A DNA stretch of 64,000 nt from Clostridia bacterium (lineage in GTDB: Bacteria > Bacillota > Clostridia > Christensenellales > Aristaeellaceae). Made by a program: the position numbers and the translations under genes. The stretch spans positions 1-64,000 of the forward strand of contig JAGBDE010000038.1 of assembly GCA_017937655.1 (NCBI GenBank), in the 5' to 3' direction. This document shows, one piece after another, positions 42,988-52,740 of this stretch. Position 1 is the first letter of the stretch, and every line of letters starts with the position of its first letter. The notes beneath the pieces are model-generated. The model searched no databases. It was not told where the DNA came from and saw only the letters and a list, made by a program, of their open reading frames with translations.

Positions 42988-43977
42988 TTATTCACCGATG
43001 CCTGCATAGGGTATATGGTTTATCAGGCATTCTGCGGCGTCTTCAATATCCTCTGCGTCCACCTCTTCACCCTCCCGGGCGCACACTTCAAATTCATCGA
43101 CGATGTTTTCAACAAGTATCATATCAATGAACAATGGCAATTTTTCCAGCAAGGATTCATCTACATCCGTCTCGGATCTATATCCCTTAAGAATCGTGTC
43201 AAAATAAAGCTGCATATATTCCATGCGCTTCGTCGGATTTGGCTCGTTTCTGAACCAGCCTTCGCCATGAATCCACAGGTTTGCCAGGTCGAACATATAC
43301 CAGCAATTGATGCAGTTGTCGAAGTCAAATGCGGTGATTTCACCTGTATCCATGTCGATGTGGTAATTTCCGTCGCTGAAATCGAAATGAACAAGGCCAT
43401 ATCCCTCAGGCTCTATCGGCAATGCCCGGAATTGATCCAGCCGCTCAGCTATGGCTTTTTTCAGTTCGTCATATTGCTCCGGAATCAGGCGGTTGATGTA
43501 GTCAGCATTGTACTTATCAAAATAATCCGGTCGGTGATGCACTGGAGAATACTGTTTCGACAGTTTATGAATCCTGCCGAGACTTTTCCCGGTATTATAG
43601 AAATATTCCCCGAGCGAGGCGCCCTCACGATAACGATACCCGTTATCTGAAATCAGCATTCCCTTCGCATATGCAAAAAGGCAGACGTAACACCATCGTC
43701 CCTCTGTTTCTATCTGTTCCACAAACCTGCCGTTCGCGGATGGCATTACATCCGCAACCGGAGCACCATTCTGCGCAAGGTAATGCACAAACTCCGTCTC
43801 CGCCCAATAATCTTCCTCAGTTCTGTCATTCAGTGCGGATATACGCAGGATATACTTGTTTTCATCTTTGCTGCAGATATAGACCAGATTGCGTCCGCCA
43901 TCGTGCCCGGCTACCAGTTTGCATTGATAAGCTTCCAGCTTATACAGGGCCTTTGACTGATCCAGAATGCTATTCAA
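42988..43977 (-). CDS. APH-like phosphotransferase, likely horizontally acquired
   Basis: A 329-residue kinase-fold protein of the aminoglycoside phosphotransferase / homoserine kinase type. The catalytic loop is VHFDFSDGN (Brenner-type HxDxxxxN) and the metal-binding motif is FDFDN. The N-lobe has a nucleotide-binding strand pair (KYILRISALN). Base composition is visibly more AT-rich and codon use differs from the flanking genes, which suggests recent transfer. It could phosphorylate a small amino alcohol, choline-like compound or antibiotic. No specific resistance class recognised. Start ATG at 43977. Confidence 0.78.
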   Translation of the reverse strand: MNSILDQSKALYKLEAYQCKLVAGHDGGRNLVYICSKDENKYILRISALNDRTEEDYWAETEFVHYLAQNGAPVADVMPSANGRFVEQIETEGRWCYVCLFAYAKGMLISDNGYRYREGASLGEYFYNTGKSLGRIHKLSKQYSPVHHRPDYFDKYNADYINRLIPEQYDELKKAIAERLDQFRALPIEPEGYGLVHFDFSDGNYHIDMDTGEITAFDFDNCINCWYMFDLANLWIHGEGWFRNEPNPTKRMEYMQLYFDTILKGYRSETDVDESLLEKLPLFIDMILVENIVDEFEVCAREGEEVDAEDIEDAAECLINHIPYAGIGE

Positions 43978-44015
43978 TTCTTTTCCTCCTTCGGAAATTC
44001 AAATTTGTTGTATGT

Positions 44016-44044
44016 ATTTTATCATGGCAACGCAAAAACCGCAA
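44016..44044 (-). promoter_or_regulatory. Promoter of the phosphotransferase gene
   Basis: TTGCGG (44044-44039), 17 bp, TAAAAT (44021-44016) on the minus strand. It overlaps the arm of the terminator at 44036-44065, so the two elements share DNA. Confidence 0.5.
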
Positions 44045-44065
44045 GCCTTGTCTGGCTTGCGGTTT
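44036..44065 (-). terminator. Terminator of the Ig-repeat protein gene
   Basis: A perfect 12-bp inverted repeat AAACCGCAAGCC / GGCTTGCGGTTT with a 6-nt loop, about 105 bp after the stop codon on the minus strand. Confidence 0.75.
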
Positions 44066-44169
44066 CGCTTTATTAACAGTGGTTTGCTGCCGCTCCGTTA
44101 CAGCCATGAGATGATATGAAAAGAAGCTTTCTCCTTTCCATCATCCTCGCCGGAAGGGGGCCGCCGTTC

Positions 44170-45972
44170 TTACTGGGAAACTTCCGGGGCCGCCTCAGGC
44201 GCGGGAGTTTCCCGGACGGTGGTCTGATACAGCTCGGACTCGTAGCTGTGCCATTCCTGCCGGTCCTTGGCAATATCGTATGTGAAATGCACTTCTCCGT
44301 CGCTGGTATCTACATAGCCTGTGTCCGTGTCCCAACCCACGATGCACACATTCAACTTCTGCAATCCCGCAAAATCAGAGCGATGATAGAAGGTGAATTG
44401 GCCATGCTCGGTTACTTCGCCAGGCGCCATAGGAAATTGATACTCACCGTACAGCTTCTCGCCGTCCCGGGTGCTCATGACCACAGGCTCGTCGTATTCA
44501 TTGACGCCGGTCAGCACAAACAGCACGTTGGTGATGTTCATATCGCTGTTATTCTTGAACTCCAGATAGGGCTTGCCGTTGCGGATGCGCACCTTGGAAA
44601 CGGTCACCGCGTGGCGCAGGCTGCCCACGTTCACAAAGAAGCTGCAGCTGTAGCCGCCGTCCTCGGTGGTGCCGGTGATCAGCGCACGGCCCCAGTTAAT
44701 GCCCCGCACCTTGACCTTGTTGGCGGTGCCGGTCACGGTGGCGATGTTTTCGTTACTGCTGATCCAGGTCATATTCTTGTTGCTGGCCTTTTTGGGTTCC
44801 ACGGTGGCGGTGAAGGTGCCGTACTGGTTCTTGCCGATGCGGACGTCGCTCCTGTCAAAGCTGACGCCGGTCACGGGCACAATGACGTTCACCGTGCACT
44901 TGCCGCGAACCTTGGAGCCGTCTGTGGCGGTGGCGTAGATGGTGGCCTTGCCGGGAGCCAGTGCCGTCACGATGCCGTATTCATCCACGGACACGATATC
45001 GGGATGGGTAGAGGAATACTTCACGCTTTTGTCTGTGACATCCTCCGGGCCTACAGTGACAGTCAGGGTGCGGCTGGTGTTCAGCAGTACGTCATAACTC
45101 TTTTCGCCGAACTCCACCGTCTTGGCCAGACGGACAACATTCACCGAGATGCTGCCGGTCACACTGTTATCGCCATTGCATACGGCAGTAATGGTAACTG
45201 TGCCAGGAGCGATGCCCTTCACTTGACCCTGAGAATTCACGGTGGCCACCTCTTCATTGGAAGAAACCCAGCTGACAGTACGGTCGTCCGCAGTACGGGG
45301 TTCAGATACAGCCTTGAGGGTCATGGAACGGCCGACGGTCAGGTTTTCCTGAGGTGCGGTGACGGTCACGCTGGTAGGCGGCTGCTTGACCCGGATGGCA
45401 ACCTTGGTGGAAGCCAGGCCGTCCTTGGACTTGACCACAATAGATGCTTGGCCCTTACCGACTCCAGTCACCACGCCGCTTTCGTCCACGGTGGCAACCT
45501 TCTCGTTGGTGGAGGCGTAGGTAGCTTCGTGGATGGTGGCTTCTTCGGGAGAAAACTCCGTAAGAATTGCCGTAGTTTCACCGATGTTGATCACCTTGGG
45601 GTCGGCCACAGCGGTGACCTTTTTCACAGGGACAACCACCTGCACAGGCACGGTAATGCTGTAGTTTTCGTCCTTTTTGCTGGTAATGGTCAGCTCGCAC
45701 TCCCCCAGCTCCACGCCCTTGATGCCGCCCTGACGGTTGACAGTGGCGATGGTCTCATCGCTGATGGAATACAGGAATCCTGCGCTTCCCAGGGCACGAG
45801 GAGTAGCCGTCACCTTCAGCTGTAGGCTGCGGCCCTTGGCAACAATCACCACTTCCCGGTCAAGGGTCAGGCCTTCGGTCACCTCGCCGTCGGCAAAGGC
45901 AGAGGCCATCAGCAAAAGCAGCACTCCGAAAAGAATGCAGAAGCTTTTCAAAATCCGCTTTCCAAACATCAT
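44170..45972 (-). CDS. Secreted Ig-like (BIG2) repeat surface protein
   Basis: A 600-residue exported protein. The ATG at 45972 follows AAAGGAGG and starts a signal peptide (MMFGKRILKSFCILFGVLLL, ending SAFADGEV). It contains about five BIG2-type bacterial Ig repeats of ~80-90 residues, each with the ASTNEKVATVDESGVV-like signature and a G-xA-x-I/V-x-V ending. A non-repeat beta domain of ~150 residues follows. The C-terminus (ETPAPEAAPEVSQ) has no LPXTG motif or membrane helix, so how it stays at the surface is not clear. Roles could include adhesion or cell-wall binding. Confidence 0.85.
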   Translation of the reverse strand: MMFGKRILKSFCILFGVLLLLMASAFADGEVTEGLTLDREVVIVAKGRSLQLKVTATPRALGSAGFLYSISDETIATVNRQGGIKGVELGECELTITSKKDENYSITVPVQVVVPVKKVTAVADPKVINIGETTAILTEFSPEEATIHEATYASTNEKVATVDESGVVTGVGKGQASIVVKSKDGLASTKVAIRVKQPPTSVTVTAPQENLTVGRSMTLKAVSEPRTADDRTVSWVSSNEEVATVNSQGQVKGIAPGTVTITAVCNGDNSVTGSISVNVVRLAKTVEFGEKSYDVLLNTSRTLTVTVGPEDVTDKSVKYSSTHPDIVSVDEYGIVTALAPGKATIYATATDGSKVRGKCTVNVIVPVTGVSFDRSDVRIGKNQYGTFTATVEPKKASNKNMTWISSNENIATVTGTANKVKVRGINWGRALITGTTEDGGYSCSFFVNVGSLRHAVTVSKVRIRNGKPYLEFKNNSDMNITNVLFVLTGVNEYDEPVVMSTRDGEKLYGEYQFPMAPGEVTEHGQFTFYHRSDFAGLQKLNVCIVGWDTDTGYVDTSDGEVHFTYDIAKDRQEWHSYESELYQTTVRETPAPEAAPEVSQ

Positions 45973-46082
45973 CCTATATCCTCCTTTTTCCATAGGCGTA
46001 CTATGCGTACCATCACACTTATCAGACGATACAGCGTGCAAATTTCTTCCAACTTTTTCCTATTATTTTCTTTTCCATTTCA

Positions 46083-46126
46083 AAAGCCGATATTCCTCCC
46101 GCAGGCGCTGGAAAAATATCGGCTTT
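46083..46126 (-). terminator. Terminator of the ppk-cysE-cysS-comEA-leuA operon
   Basis: A 12-bp inverted repeat AAAGCCGATATT / AATATCGGCTTT around a GC-rich loop begins 8 bp after the leuA stop codon. It may work in both directions. Confidence 0.8.
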
Positions 46127-46133
46127 ATCGTTG

Positions 46134-47666
46134 TCAGCAATCTTTCTCAGCGCCCTCTTCCAGGGCCTCCAGGATGCGGTTGACCGCGTTGATGTAGGCC
46201 AACAAGCTGGCCTCGATCACGTCCGTGGAAACGCCTTTGCCCAGCATGACCAGGTCGTTGTGGCGCACACGTACGGTGACCTCGCCCAGAGCGTCCTCGC
46301 CCTCGGTCACGGCCCGCAGCTGGTAGCTTTCCAGGGAGCACTTCCGCTTGGTGATCTGGTCCACCGCATGGAAGCAAGCCTCAACAGGGCCTTCGCCGCA
46401 GTCCGCCCGGGTGATGATGTCCTGATCCTTCTGCAGGCTGACGGTGGCGGTGGAGGTCATCTTGTTGCCGGAGAAAATCTGGAAGGAGTTCATGCTGTAC
46501 GCGCCCACGGAGCCGTGCATCTGCTCCCGGCAGATGGCCATCACGTCCCGGTCGGTCACGTCCTTCTTGCGGTCGCACAGTTCCTTGAACTTGGCAAAGG
46601 CCCGGTTGAGCTCATGGTCGGTCAGCTGGAAGCCCAGCTCCATGGCGTGCTCCCGCAGGGCATGACGGCCGGACAGCTTGCCCAGCACCATGCTTCCCTG
46701 GGGGATGCCCAGTTCTTCCGGCTTCATGATCTCGTAGGTGGCCCGGTTGTTCAAAACGCCGTGCTGATGCACGCCGCTCTGGTGCACGAAGGCGTTGCCG
46801 CCCACCACGGCCTTGCCCGGGGGCACCTCCATGCCGCTCATGCCCGCAGCCAGACGGCTGATGCGGTAGATCTGCTTGGGGTTGATGTTATCCTCCAGGC
46901 CGTAAATGTCCTTGCGGGTTCTCAGGCCCATGACGATCTCTTCCAGCGCGGCGTTTCCGGCACGCTCGCCCAGGCCGTTGATGGTGCATTCCACCTGGCG
47001 CGCGCCCCGGCGCAGGCCCTCCAGGGAGGTGGCCACAGCCAGGCCCAGGTCGTTATGGCAATGGGTGGACAGGATCACGTCGGTGCGGTGGCCCACCACC
47101 TTGGCATGCAGGTCGGCGATCAGATCGCCGTACTCCTGCACGGTGGCGTAGCCCACGGTGTCCGGAATGTTGAGGATGGTCGCCCCCGCTTTGACGGCGG
47201 CGGTGTAGATCTCATAGAGGAAGTCCAGCTCGGTGCGGGTGGCGTCCTCGGCGCTGAACTGCACCTCGGGGCAGAGGCTTTTGGCCAGGGTAATGCTGCG
47301 CACGACGGCCTCCAGCACCTGCTGGCGATCCATATGCAGCTTGGCCTCCCGGTGCACGGGGCTGGTGGCGATGAACACGTGGATGCGGGGTTTCACCGCG
47401 TCCCGGAGGGCGTCGGCAGAGGCGCGGATATCCGCCTCGGTGCAGCGGGACAGGGAGCACACGCCGGTTTTCACCGCCCGGCTGATGGCGCTGACCGCCT
47501 CAAAATCGCCCTTGCTGGAACCGGCAAAACCGGCCTCGATCACGTCCACGCCCAACAGATCCAGCCTGCGGGCAAACTCCACCTTTTCGTTCAGGTGAAA
47601 GGTCACGCCGGGGGTCTGTTCGCCGTCCCGCAGGGTGGTATCGAAAAAGCGTACCTTGTCCGCCAT
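46134..47666 (-). CDS. leuA: 2-isopropylmalate synthase
   Basis: A 510-residue LeuA that condenses acetyl-CoA with 2-ketoisovalerate in leucine synthesis. The catalytic metal motif TTLRDGEQTPG, the HCHNDLG zinc motif and GLGERAGNAALEE are present. The C-terminal ~120 residues form the regulatory domain for leucine feedback (GSVGAYSMNSFQI, VTVRVRHNDLV). It is the last gene of a five-gene operon, 12 bp after comEA. Other leu genes are not in the window, and the length excludes the citramalate or homocitrate synthase shorter forms, though close homologues are not fully excluded. Confidence 0.92.
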   Translation of the reverse strand: MADKVRFFDTTLRDGEQTPGVTFHLNEKVEFARRLDLLGVDVIEAGFAGSSKGDFEAVSAISRAVKTGVCSLSRCTEADIRASADALRDAVKPRIHVFIATSPVHREAKLHMDRQQVLEAVVRSITLAKSLCPEVQFSAEDATRTELDFLYEIYTAAVKAGATILNIPDTVGYATVQEYGDLIADLHAKVVGHRTDVILSTHCHNDLGLAVATSLEGLRRGARQVECTINGLGERAGNAALEEIVMGLRTRKDIYGLEDNINPKQIYRISRLAAGMSGMEVPPGKAVVGGNAFVHQSGVHQHGVLNNRATYEIMKPEELGIPQGSMVLGKLSGRHALREHAMELGFQLTDHELNRAFAKFKELCDRKKDVTDRDVMAICREQMHGSVGAYSMNSFQIFSGNKMTSTATVSLQKDQDIITRADCGEGPVEACFHAVDQITKRKCSLESYQLRAVTEGEDALGEVTVRVRHNDLVMLGKGVSTDVIEASLLAYINAVNRILEALEEGAEKDC

Positions 47667-47678
47667 AAGTATCCTCCG

Positions 47679-48089
47679 TTAGTCCAAGCAGAATTGCCCG
47701 TCCAGCTTTTGCAGCGTCTTTTCGCCAATGCCGCTGACGTTCAGCAAATCCTCTCTGTAGTAGAAGGGGCCGTTTGTTTCCCGTTCCAGGATGATCTTCT
47801 CCGCCAGCGCCGGGCCCACGTGCTTGATCTGGGTCAGTTCCTCCAGGGTGGCGGTGTTCACGTTCACCGGGCCGTCCGGCCGGCGAACCGCTGGGCCGCC
47901 TGCCCTGCGGTTGATCCGCCCGGTTTCGATGGTCAGGTGGGTGGTGCCGGGCTGGGGCCTGGCAAACAGCAAAACAAGAGCCAAAAGTGCAGCCCACACA
48001 AGCCCCGCAAGGCACAGCGCTACCCTGCGCCCGTCTGTTTTCGGGCGCGGAGCGGCGGCGCTTTGCGGTTGCTTTTGTGGCTGCATCAT
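47679..48089 (-). CDS. comEA: ComEA-like helix-hairpin-helix protein
   Basis: A 136-residue protein with a basic N-terminus, one membrane helix (VALCLAGLVWAALLALVLLF), a linker and a C-terminal helix-hairpin-helix pair (VNVNTATLEELTQIKHVGP and LLNVSGIGEKTLQKL). ComEA is the DNA receptor for competence uptake on the cell surface. This one lacks the SLBB domain that usually sits between the anchor and the HhH in Firmicutes and is short. No comEC lies nearby. It could bind DNA in uptake or be a membrane-anchored DNA-binding protein of other use. Confidence 0.78.
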   Translation of the reverse strand: MMQPQKQPQSAAAPRPKTDGRRVALCLAGLVWAALLALVLLFARPQPGTTHLTIETGRINRRAGGPAVRRPDGPVNVNTATLEELTQIKHVGPALAEKIILERETNGPFYYREDLLNVSGIGEKTLQKLDGQFCLD

Positions 48090-48096
48090 GGCTCAA

Positions 48097-49494
48097 TTAC
48101 ACGCCCTTGCGGACCTTCTGTCCGGCGGCGGTGTCTTCCAGAATGTAACCCATGGCCTTGATCTGGTCGCGGAGCTCGTCGCTGCGCTTCCAGTCCTTGT
48201 TCTTGCGGGCCTGGGCGCGCTCGTCCACCAGAGCCTGCACTTCGGGATCCAGGCCGTCTTCCTTCTTCATGAGCAGACCCAGCACGTCCGCCATGCCCAG
48301 GAAGGCTTCCTTGCCGGCGGTCACGGCCTCGCGGCTGACGTTGGTGGCGTCCAGGCGGTGGATCTCACGCACCAGCTCAAAAATGGCGCTGATGGCGTCG
48401 GCGGTGTTCAGGTCGTCGTCCATGGCGGCCTCGAACTTCTCCTTGGAGGCCACGCAGGCGGCCATAAAGGCCTGCTCGGCCTCGTTGGGCTGACGGTCGC
48501 TGGCGGCATTCAGCAGGAAGTTCAGCTGATCACGGGCGATGTACAGCCGCTCCAGGCTGCTTTGGGCCTGGGCGATCATCTCCCGGCTGAAGTTGAGGGG
48601 GCTGCGGTAATGGGCGCTCAGAGTGAACATGCGCACGGCTTCCAGGTCGTACTCCTTGGCAATGTCCCGCACGGTAAAGAAGTTGCCCTTGGACTTGGAC
48701 ATCTTCTCGTTGTCGATGTTCAGGAAACCGTTGTGCATCCAGTAGTTCACGTAGGGCTTGCCGGTGGCGCCGCTGGTCTGGGCAATCTCGTTTTCATGGT
48801 GCGGGAACAGCAGATCCTTGCCGCCGCAATGGATGTCGAAGGTATCGCCCAGGTAGGTGGTGGACATGGCGGAGCACTCGATGTGCCAGCCGGGCCGACC
48901 CATGCCCCAGGGGCTTTCCCAGGCGGGCTCGCCGGGCTTCTGGGCCTTCCACAGGGCAAAGTCCAGGGGATCTTCCTTCAGTTCATCCACGCTGACCCGT
49001 GCGCCGGACTCCAGATCCTCCAGGTTCTGGCCGCAGAGGCAGCCGTAGGAGGGGAAGGCCTTGACGCGATAGTACACGTCGCCCCGGGATTCATAGGCCA
49101 GGCCGTTGTCCATCAGCTTCTGGATCATGGCGATGATCTGGGCCATATGCTCGGTGGCCCGGGGATGGACGGTAGCGGGCCGCACACCCAGGGCCTTGGC
49201 GTCCACAAAGTATTCCTTGATGTACCGCTCGGCGATATCGGCCACGGTGGTGCCTTCCTCGTTGGCCCGGCGGATCATCTTGTCATCGATGTCGGTAAAA
49301 TTCTGCACAAAGGTGACTTCGTAGCCCTTGTACTCAAAGTAGCGGCGCAGCACGTCAAAGACGATGAAGGGCCGTGCGTTGCCGATATGGAAGAAATTGT
49401 AAACGGTGGGGCCGCAGGCGTAGATGCCCACTTTGCCTTCGTGAATGGGTTTGAAAACTTCCTTTTTCCGAGTCATGCTATTGTAAATCTGCAT
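48097..49494 (-). CDS. cysS: Cysteine--tRNA ligase
   Basis: A 465-residue class-I synthetase. The HIGH-type motif lies in [16 protein letters not shown], the catalytic loop is KMSKSKGN, and Cys/His zinc ligands (CSAM, HHENE) are in place. ATG at 49494, after AAAGGAG with 8-nt spacing, was chosen over a GTG at 49503. It lies 5 bp after cysE, the usual pairing in Firmicutes, which joins cysteine synthesis and charging. Confidence 0.96.
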   Translation of the reverse strand: MQIYNSMTRKKEVFKPIHEGKVGIYACGPTVYNFFHIGNARPFIVFDVLRRYFEYKGYEVTFVQNFTDIDDKMIRRANEEGTTVADIAERYIKEYFVDAKALGVRPATVHPRATEHMAQIIAMIQKLMDNGLAYESRGDVYYRVKAFPSYGCLCGQNLEDLESGARVSVDELKEDPLDFALWKAQKPGEPAWESPWGMGRPGWHIECSAMSTTYLGDTFDIHCGGKDLLFPHHENEIAQTSGATGKPYVNYWMHNGFLNIDNEKMSKSKGNFFTVRDIAKEYDLEAVRMFTLSAHYRSPLNFSREMIAQAQSSLERLYIARDQLNFLLNAASDRQPNEAEQAFMAACVASKEKFEAAMDDDLNTADAISAIFELVREIHRLDATNVSREAVTAGKEAFLGMADVLGLLMKKEDGLDPEVQALVDERAQARKNKDWKRSDELRDQIKAMGYILEDTAAGQKVRKGV

Positions 49495-49499
49495 GAAAT

Positions 49500-50261
49500 T
49501 CACTCCTTTTGTTGCTGTGCTGTGGTTTCCTGCTGCATCACACAGCCGCTACATCGCCCTTCGTCCCGGGCAGGGCAGACAATCTTTTCACCGCAGCCCA
49601 TGCAGCCCGCCTCGGTGGCGTGCTTGCGCAGGCATTCCTCCAGCTGGCTCAGCCGCCGGACCAGGCCCTCCACCTTTTCCAGCATGGGGTCGGGCAGGTT
49701 GATCTGGTCCAGGTCAACGCCGTCGATGGGCGGCGGGGCCTTCTTCTGGACAATGCGGCCCGGGTTGCCCACCACGGTGCAATTGTCCGGCACGTCCTTC
49801 AAAACGATGGATCCCGCGCCGATCTTCACATTATTGCCGATATTGATGGGCCCAAGCACCTTGGCGCCCGCGCCGATGGTCACGTTGCTGCCGATGGTGG
49901 GATGGCGCTTGCCCACGTCCTTGCCGGTACCGCCCAGGGTCACGCCCTGGTAGATGGTCACGTCGTCGCCGATGATGGTGGTTTCTCCGATGACCACGCC
50001 GTCGCCATGGTCGATGAACACCCTGCGGCCGATCTGCGCACCGGGATGGATCTCGATGCCGGTCTTATGGCGGGCTCGCTGGCTCAGGATGCGGGCCGCC
50101 AGCAAATGGCCCTTGTTGTATAGGGTGTGGGCCTTGCGGTGTACCTTCAGCGCCGTCAGTCCGGGGTAGCAGAGCCTGACTTCCGTCAGGGATTTGGCCG
50201 CAGGGTCGCGGGCCAGAACCGCCTCTTCATCCTCCCGGATCATAGCTTTCCAGTTGCTCAT
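49500..50261 (-). CDS. cysE: Serine O-acetyltransferase with Cys-rich C-terminal extension
   Basis: A 253-residue SAT that makes O-acetylserine for cysteine synthesis. The N-terminal helical part and left-handed beta-helix hexapeptide repeats ([20 protein letters not shown], then [20 protein letters not shown]) include the catalytic His and Asp pair. After the usual end of the fold ([12 protein letters not shown]) there is an extra ~75 residues, with a helix ([18 protein letters not shown]) and the cluster [25 protein letters not shown] arrangement C-x2-C-x5-C-x7-C-x2-C, which could bind a metal or Fe-S cluster. Overlaps ppk by 4 bp. Extension function unknown. Confidence 0.9.
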   Translation of the reverse strand: MSNWKAMIREDEEAVLARDPAAKSLTEVRLCYPGLTALKVHRKAHTLYNKGHLLAARILSQRARHKTGIEIHPGAQIGRRVFIDHGDGVVIGETTIIGDDVTIYQGVTLGGTGKDVGKRHPTIGSNVTIGAGAKVLGPINIGNNVKIGAGSIVLKDVPDNCTVVGNPGRIVQKKAPPPIDGVDLDQINLPDPMLEKVEGLVRRLSQLEECLRKHATEAGCMGCGEKIVCPARDEGRCSGCVMQQETTAQQQKE

Positions 50262-52570
50262 TTACTGTTTTCCTCCGCCTTTTTGGTGCGGGCAGCGGAT
50301 TTGCGTCCCTGAGCGGCAGGCTTGCGTCCCGCCGCGCTGCGCCCCTTGGACGCCACCGGCTTCTTGCCGGCGGTCTTTTTTGCGGTGGTGGATTTCCCGG
50401 CAGTACGGGGCTTGCGTGTGGTTTTGGCCTTGGCGGGCTTTTTCTCCTCCGCCAGATCAGCCTGAGGCTCCGCAGGGGCGGGTTCTTCCACAGGCGGCAG
50501 AGCTTCCGCGTAGGCGGCCTCAAGCGTCTCCGGGGTCACGTCGCCCCGGAAAACGGCCTCCACGTCATTGAGCAGAAGCTCCTGGGCGTTGATGCTGGCC
50601 CCTTCGCTCTCCTGGATGGTATATGCGCCGTTGGGCAGCCGTACCCGGCATTTTTCGTTGTCATGAAGCTGTAGCCTGAGCACGTTCTCCACGGCCTTTT
50701 TGCAGGCTTCGTCCTTCACGGGGAACAGCAGCTCCACCCGCTTGTACAGGTTGCGGGGCATCCAGTCCGCAGAAGACAGATACACCTCATGGTCGCCGCC
50801 GTTCTCAAACACGAAGGCGCGGGCGTGCTCCAGATGCCGCCCCACGATGGAATACACATGCACATTGTCGCTGACGCCTTCCACCCCGGGAATCAGGCAG
50901 CAGATGCCGCGGATCATCAGATCCACCCGGACGCCGGCCCGACCGGCGGCACAGAGGGCTTCCATGACGGGCTCGTCGCACATGGAGTTCATCTTGGCAA
51001 TGATGGACGCAGGCTTGCCGGCCTCAGCGTTCTCCTTCTCCCGCTCAATCAGCTGCAAAACGGTGGTCTGGAGCATGTCGGGAGCCTTCTTGATCTCCTG
51101 CAAAGTGGCGTTTTCGTTTCCGCGGAGGATCTCGAAGAACGCAGCGCCGTCCTCGCCCAGCTGTTCATCGGCGGTCAGAAGGCCAAAGTCCGTGTAGAGC
51201 TTGGCGGTGGAGTCGTGGTAATTACCGGTGCCCAGGTGCAGGGTGCGCTTGATCTCGCCCTCCACCTCCCGCTCAATCAGGGTGATCTTGCTGTGGCACT
51301 TCAGGTTGGGGAAGCCGTAATGCACCTCGCATCCGGCGCGGCGCAGGCGCTCGCCCCAGAACAGGTTGTTTTCCTCGTCAAAGCGGGCCTGGCTTTCAAA
51401 CAGCACAAAAACCTTCTTGCCGTTAGATGCCGCCTTGGCCAGAGCGGCCACGATGGGGCTGTTGCCGGACACCCGGTACAGGGTCTGGGAGACGGCCTTC
51501 ACCTGAGGATCTTCCGCCGCCTTTTCCAGAAGGTGCACCACCGGCTCAAAGCTGTGGTAGGGATGATACAGCAGATAGTCCTTTTTCTCGATCTTCTCGA
51601 AAATATCGTCGCCCATCAGCTCGTCAAGCAGTTTCTGGGATTTGGGGGCAAATTTCAGCTCCGGCCGCTTGATGATGCCGTACAGGGCCATCATCAGCTT
51701 ATTCAGATCCAGCGGGCCGGTGACCCGGTAGCGGCGGTCGTAATCCACACGGAAGCCCTTCATCAGCCAGGACAGCATTTCCTCGCTCATGCGCTCCTCT
51801 GCTTCCAGGCGCATCACCTGGCCGGTGACCCGCTCTGCCAGCATCTCCCGGATCATTTCTTCCATGTCCTCGCCTTCCGGCAGGTCAAAGTCCTGGTTGC
51901 GCAGGATGCGGAAAGCGGCGCAATGCTCCACCGTCTCCTTGGGGAACAGCTGCTGCACATGGTGCTTCACAATGTCCTCCAGGCAGATGAGGCACTGGTC
52001 TTCGTCGTCCACGGAAATATCGTAGACCCGGGGCAAGGTGGTGGGCAGAGCCACCAAAGCAAAGCGGCCCTTCTTGCCATGGTTCTTTTCCAGCTTCACG
52101 CACAGGTGCAGCTGCTTCTGGGCAATGACGGCGTCCTCGCTGACCACCTTCAAATACGGGGCGATGGACCCTTCAAACAGCTCCTTTTCCCGGGCGATTT
52201 GCTTTTCACTCAGGGGGAACACCGGGTAGAGGCGGATGCCATGCAGATACATTTCGCTGCAGATGCCCTCAAACAGGGTATACTGCATGTTGTTCTGGCT
52301 GAGGATCTCCTTGTTGACCTTGCGGTACAAATTCCGGGCAGTCAGGCCGCCCAGCTGCTTTTCCTCCGCCTTTTTGCCGGTCGCTTTTTTATATACCCCA
52401 AAATAGCGAACCTGAAAAAACTCGTCCAGGTTGGACGTGACAATCGCCAAAAATTTTGCGCGCTCCAAAAGAGGGTTCTTCGGCTGATCGGCCTCCATCT
52501 GCACCCTGCGGTTAAACTGCAGCCAGCTCAGTTCCCGGTTCTGAATCGCGTTTGTTGCTGCCTTACCCAT
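50258..52570 (-). CDS. ppk1: Polyphosphate kinase 1 with histone-H1-like tail
   Basis: A 770-residue PPK1 that makes polyphosphate from ATP. The N-terminal domain ([13 protein letters not shown]), the phospholipase-D-like core with the autophosphorylated His region ([20 protein letters not shown]) and the second His/Arg region ([15 protein letters not shown]) are complete. The last ~65 residues are extra: a Lys/Ala/Arg-rich, low-complexity tail of [18 protein letters not shown] and [12 protein letters not shown] units, much like histone H1 or AlgP proteins. ATG at 52570 follows GGGAGG. First gene of a five-gene operon. Confidence 0.92.
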   Translation of the reverse strand: MGKAATNAIQNRELSWLQFNRRVQMEADQPKNPLLERAKFLAIVTSNLDEFFQVRYFGVYKKATGKKAEEKQLGGLTARNLYRKVNKEILSQNNMQYTLFEGICSEMYLHGIRLYPVFPLSEKQIAREKELFEGSIAPYLKVVSEDAVIAQKQLHLCVKLEKNHGKKGRFALVALPTTLPRVYDISVDDEDQCLICLEDIVKHHVQQLFPKETVEHCAAFRILRNQDFDLPEGEDMEEMIREMLAERVTGQVMRLEAEERMSEEMLSWLMKGFRVDYDRRYRVTGPLDLNKLMMALYGIIKRPELKFAPKSQKLLDELMGDDIFEKIEKKDYLLYHPYHSFEPVVHLLEKAAEDPQVKAVSQTLYRVSGNSPIVAALAKAASNGKKVFVLFESQARFDEENNLFWGERLRRAGCEVHYGFPNLKCHSKITLIEREVEGEIKRTLHLGTGNYHDSTAKLYTDFGLLTADEQLGEDGAAFFEILRGNENATLQEIKKAPDMLQTTVLQLIEREKENAEAGKPASIIAKMNSMCDEPVMEALCAAGRAGVRVDLMIRGICCLIPGVEGVSDNVHVYSIVGRHLEHARAFVFENGGDHEVYLSSADWMPRNLYKRVELLFPVKDEACKKAVENVLRLQLHDNEKCRVRLPNGAYTIQESEGASINAQELLLNDVEAVFRGDVTPETLEAAYAEALPPVEEPAPAEPQADLAEEKKPAKAKTTRKPRTAGKSTTAKKTAGKKPVASKGRSAAGRKPAAQGRKSAARTKKAEENSK

Positions 52571-52612
52571 CGTTCTGCCTCCCGTGGTCATTTGCATAAG
52601 TTAGCAACTTAC

Positions 52613-52621
52613 ATTATACCA
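52613..52621 (-). promoter_or_regulatory. Extended -10 promoter of the ppk operon
   Basis: TGGTATAAT on the minus strand (52621-52613), 42 bp before the ppk start codon. The -10 box is perfect and extended; no good -35 element was found. Confidence 0.65.
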
Positions 52622-52708
52622 TAATTTTCAGCTTTGTGTACACAGGAAAACCCTTTTCTGCGGACTGGGAACAAAAAAAGAACGGGGGGATTTTTCATCC
52701 CCCCAAAA

Positions 52709-52732
52709 GAAAAGCCCGGGAAAACCCCGGGC
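52709..52732 (-). terminator. Terminator of the epimerase gene
   Basis: On the minus strand GCCCGGG-gttttc-CCCGGGC-TTTTCTTTT, 8 bp after the stop codon. A second hairpin (GGGGGGA / TCCCCCC, 52684-52704) follows. Confidence 0.88.
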
Positions 52733-52740
52733 CGAACTTC

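Noticed and set aside
46000..46082. Possible promoter for the Ig-repeat gene (TTGCAC or TTGGAA with TATCGT)
   Set aside because: Several weak alternatives with poor spacing; none could be chosen.
46131..48161. Plus-strand open frame of 676 codons opposite leuA and comEA
   Set aside because: Spans two real genes and a junction on the other strand and shows no protein family features.
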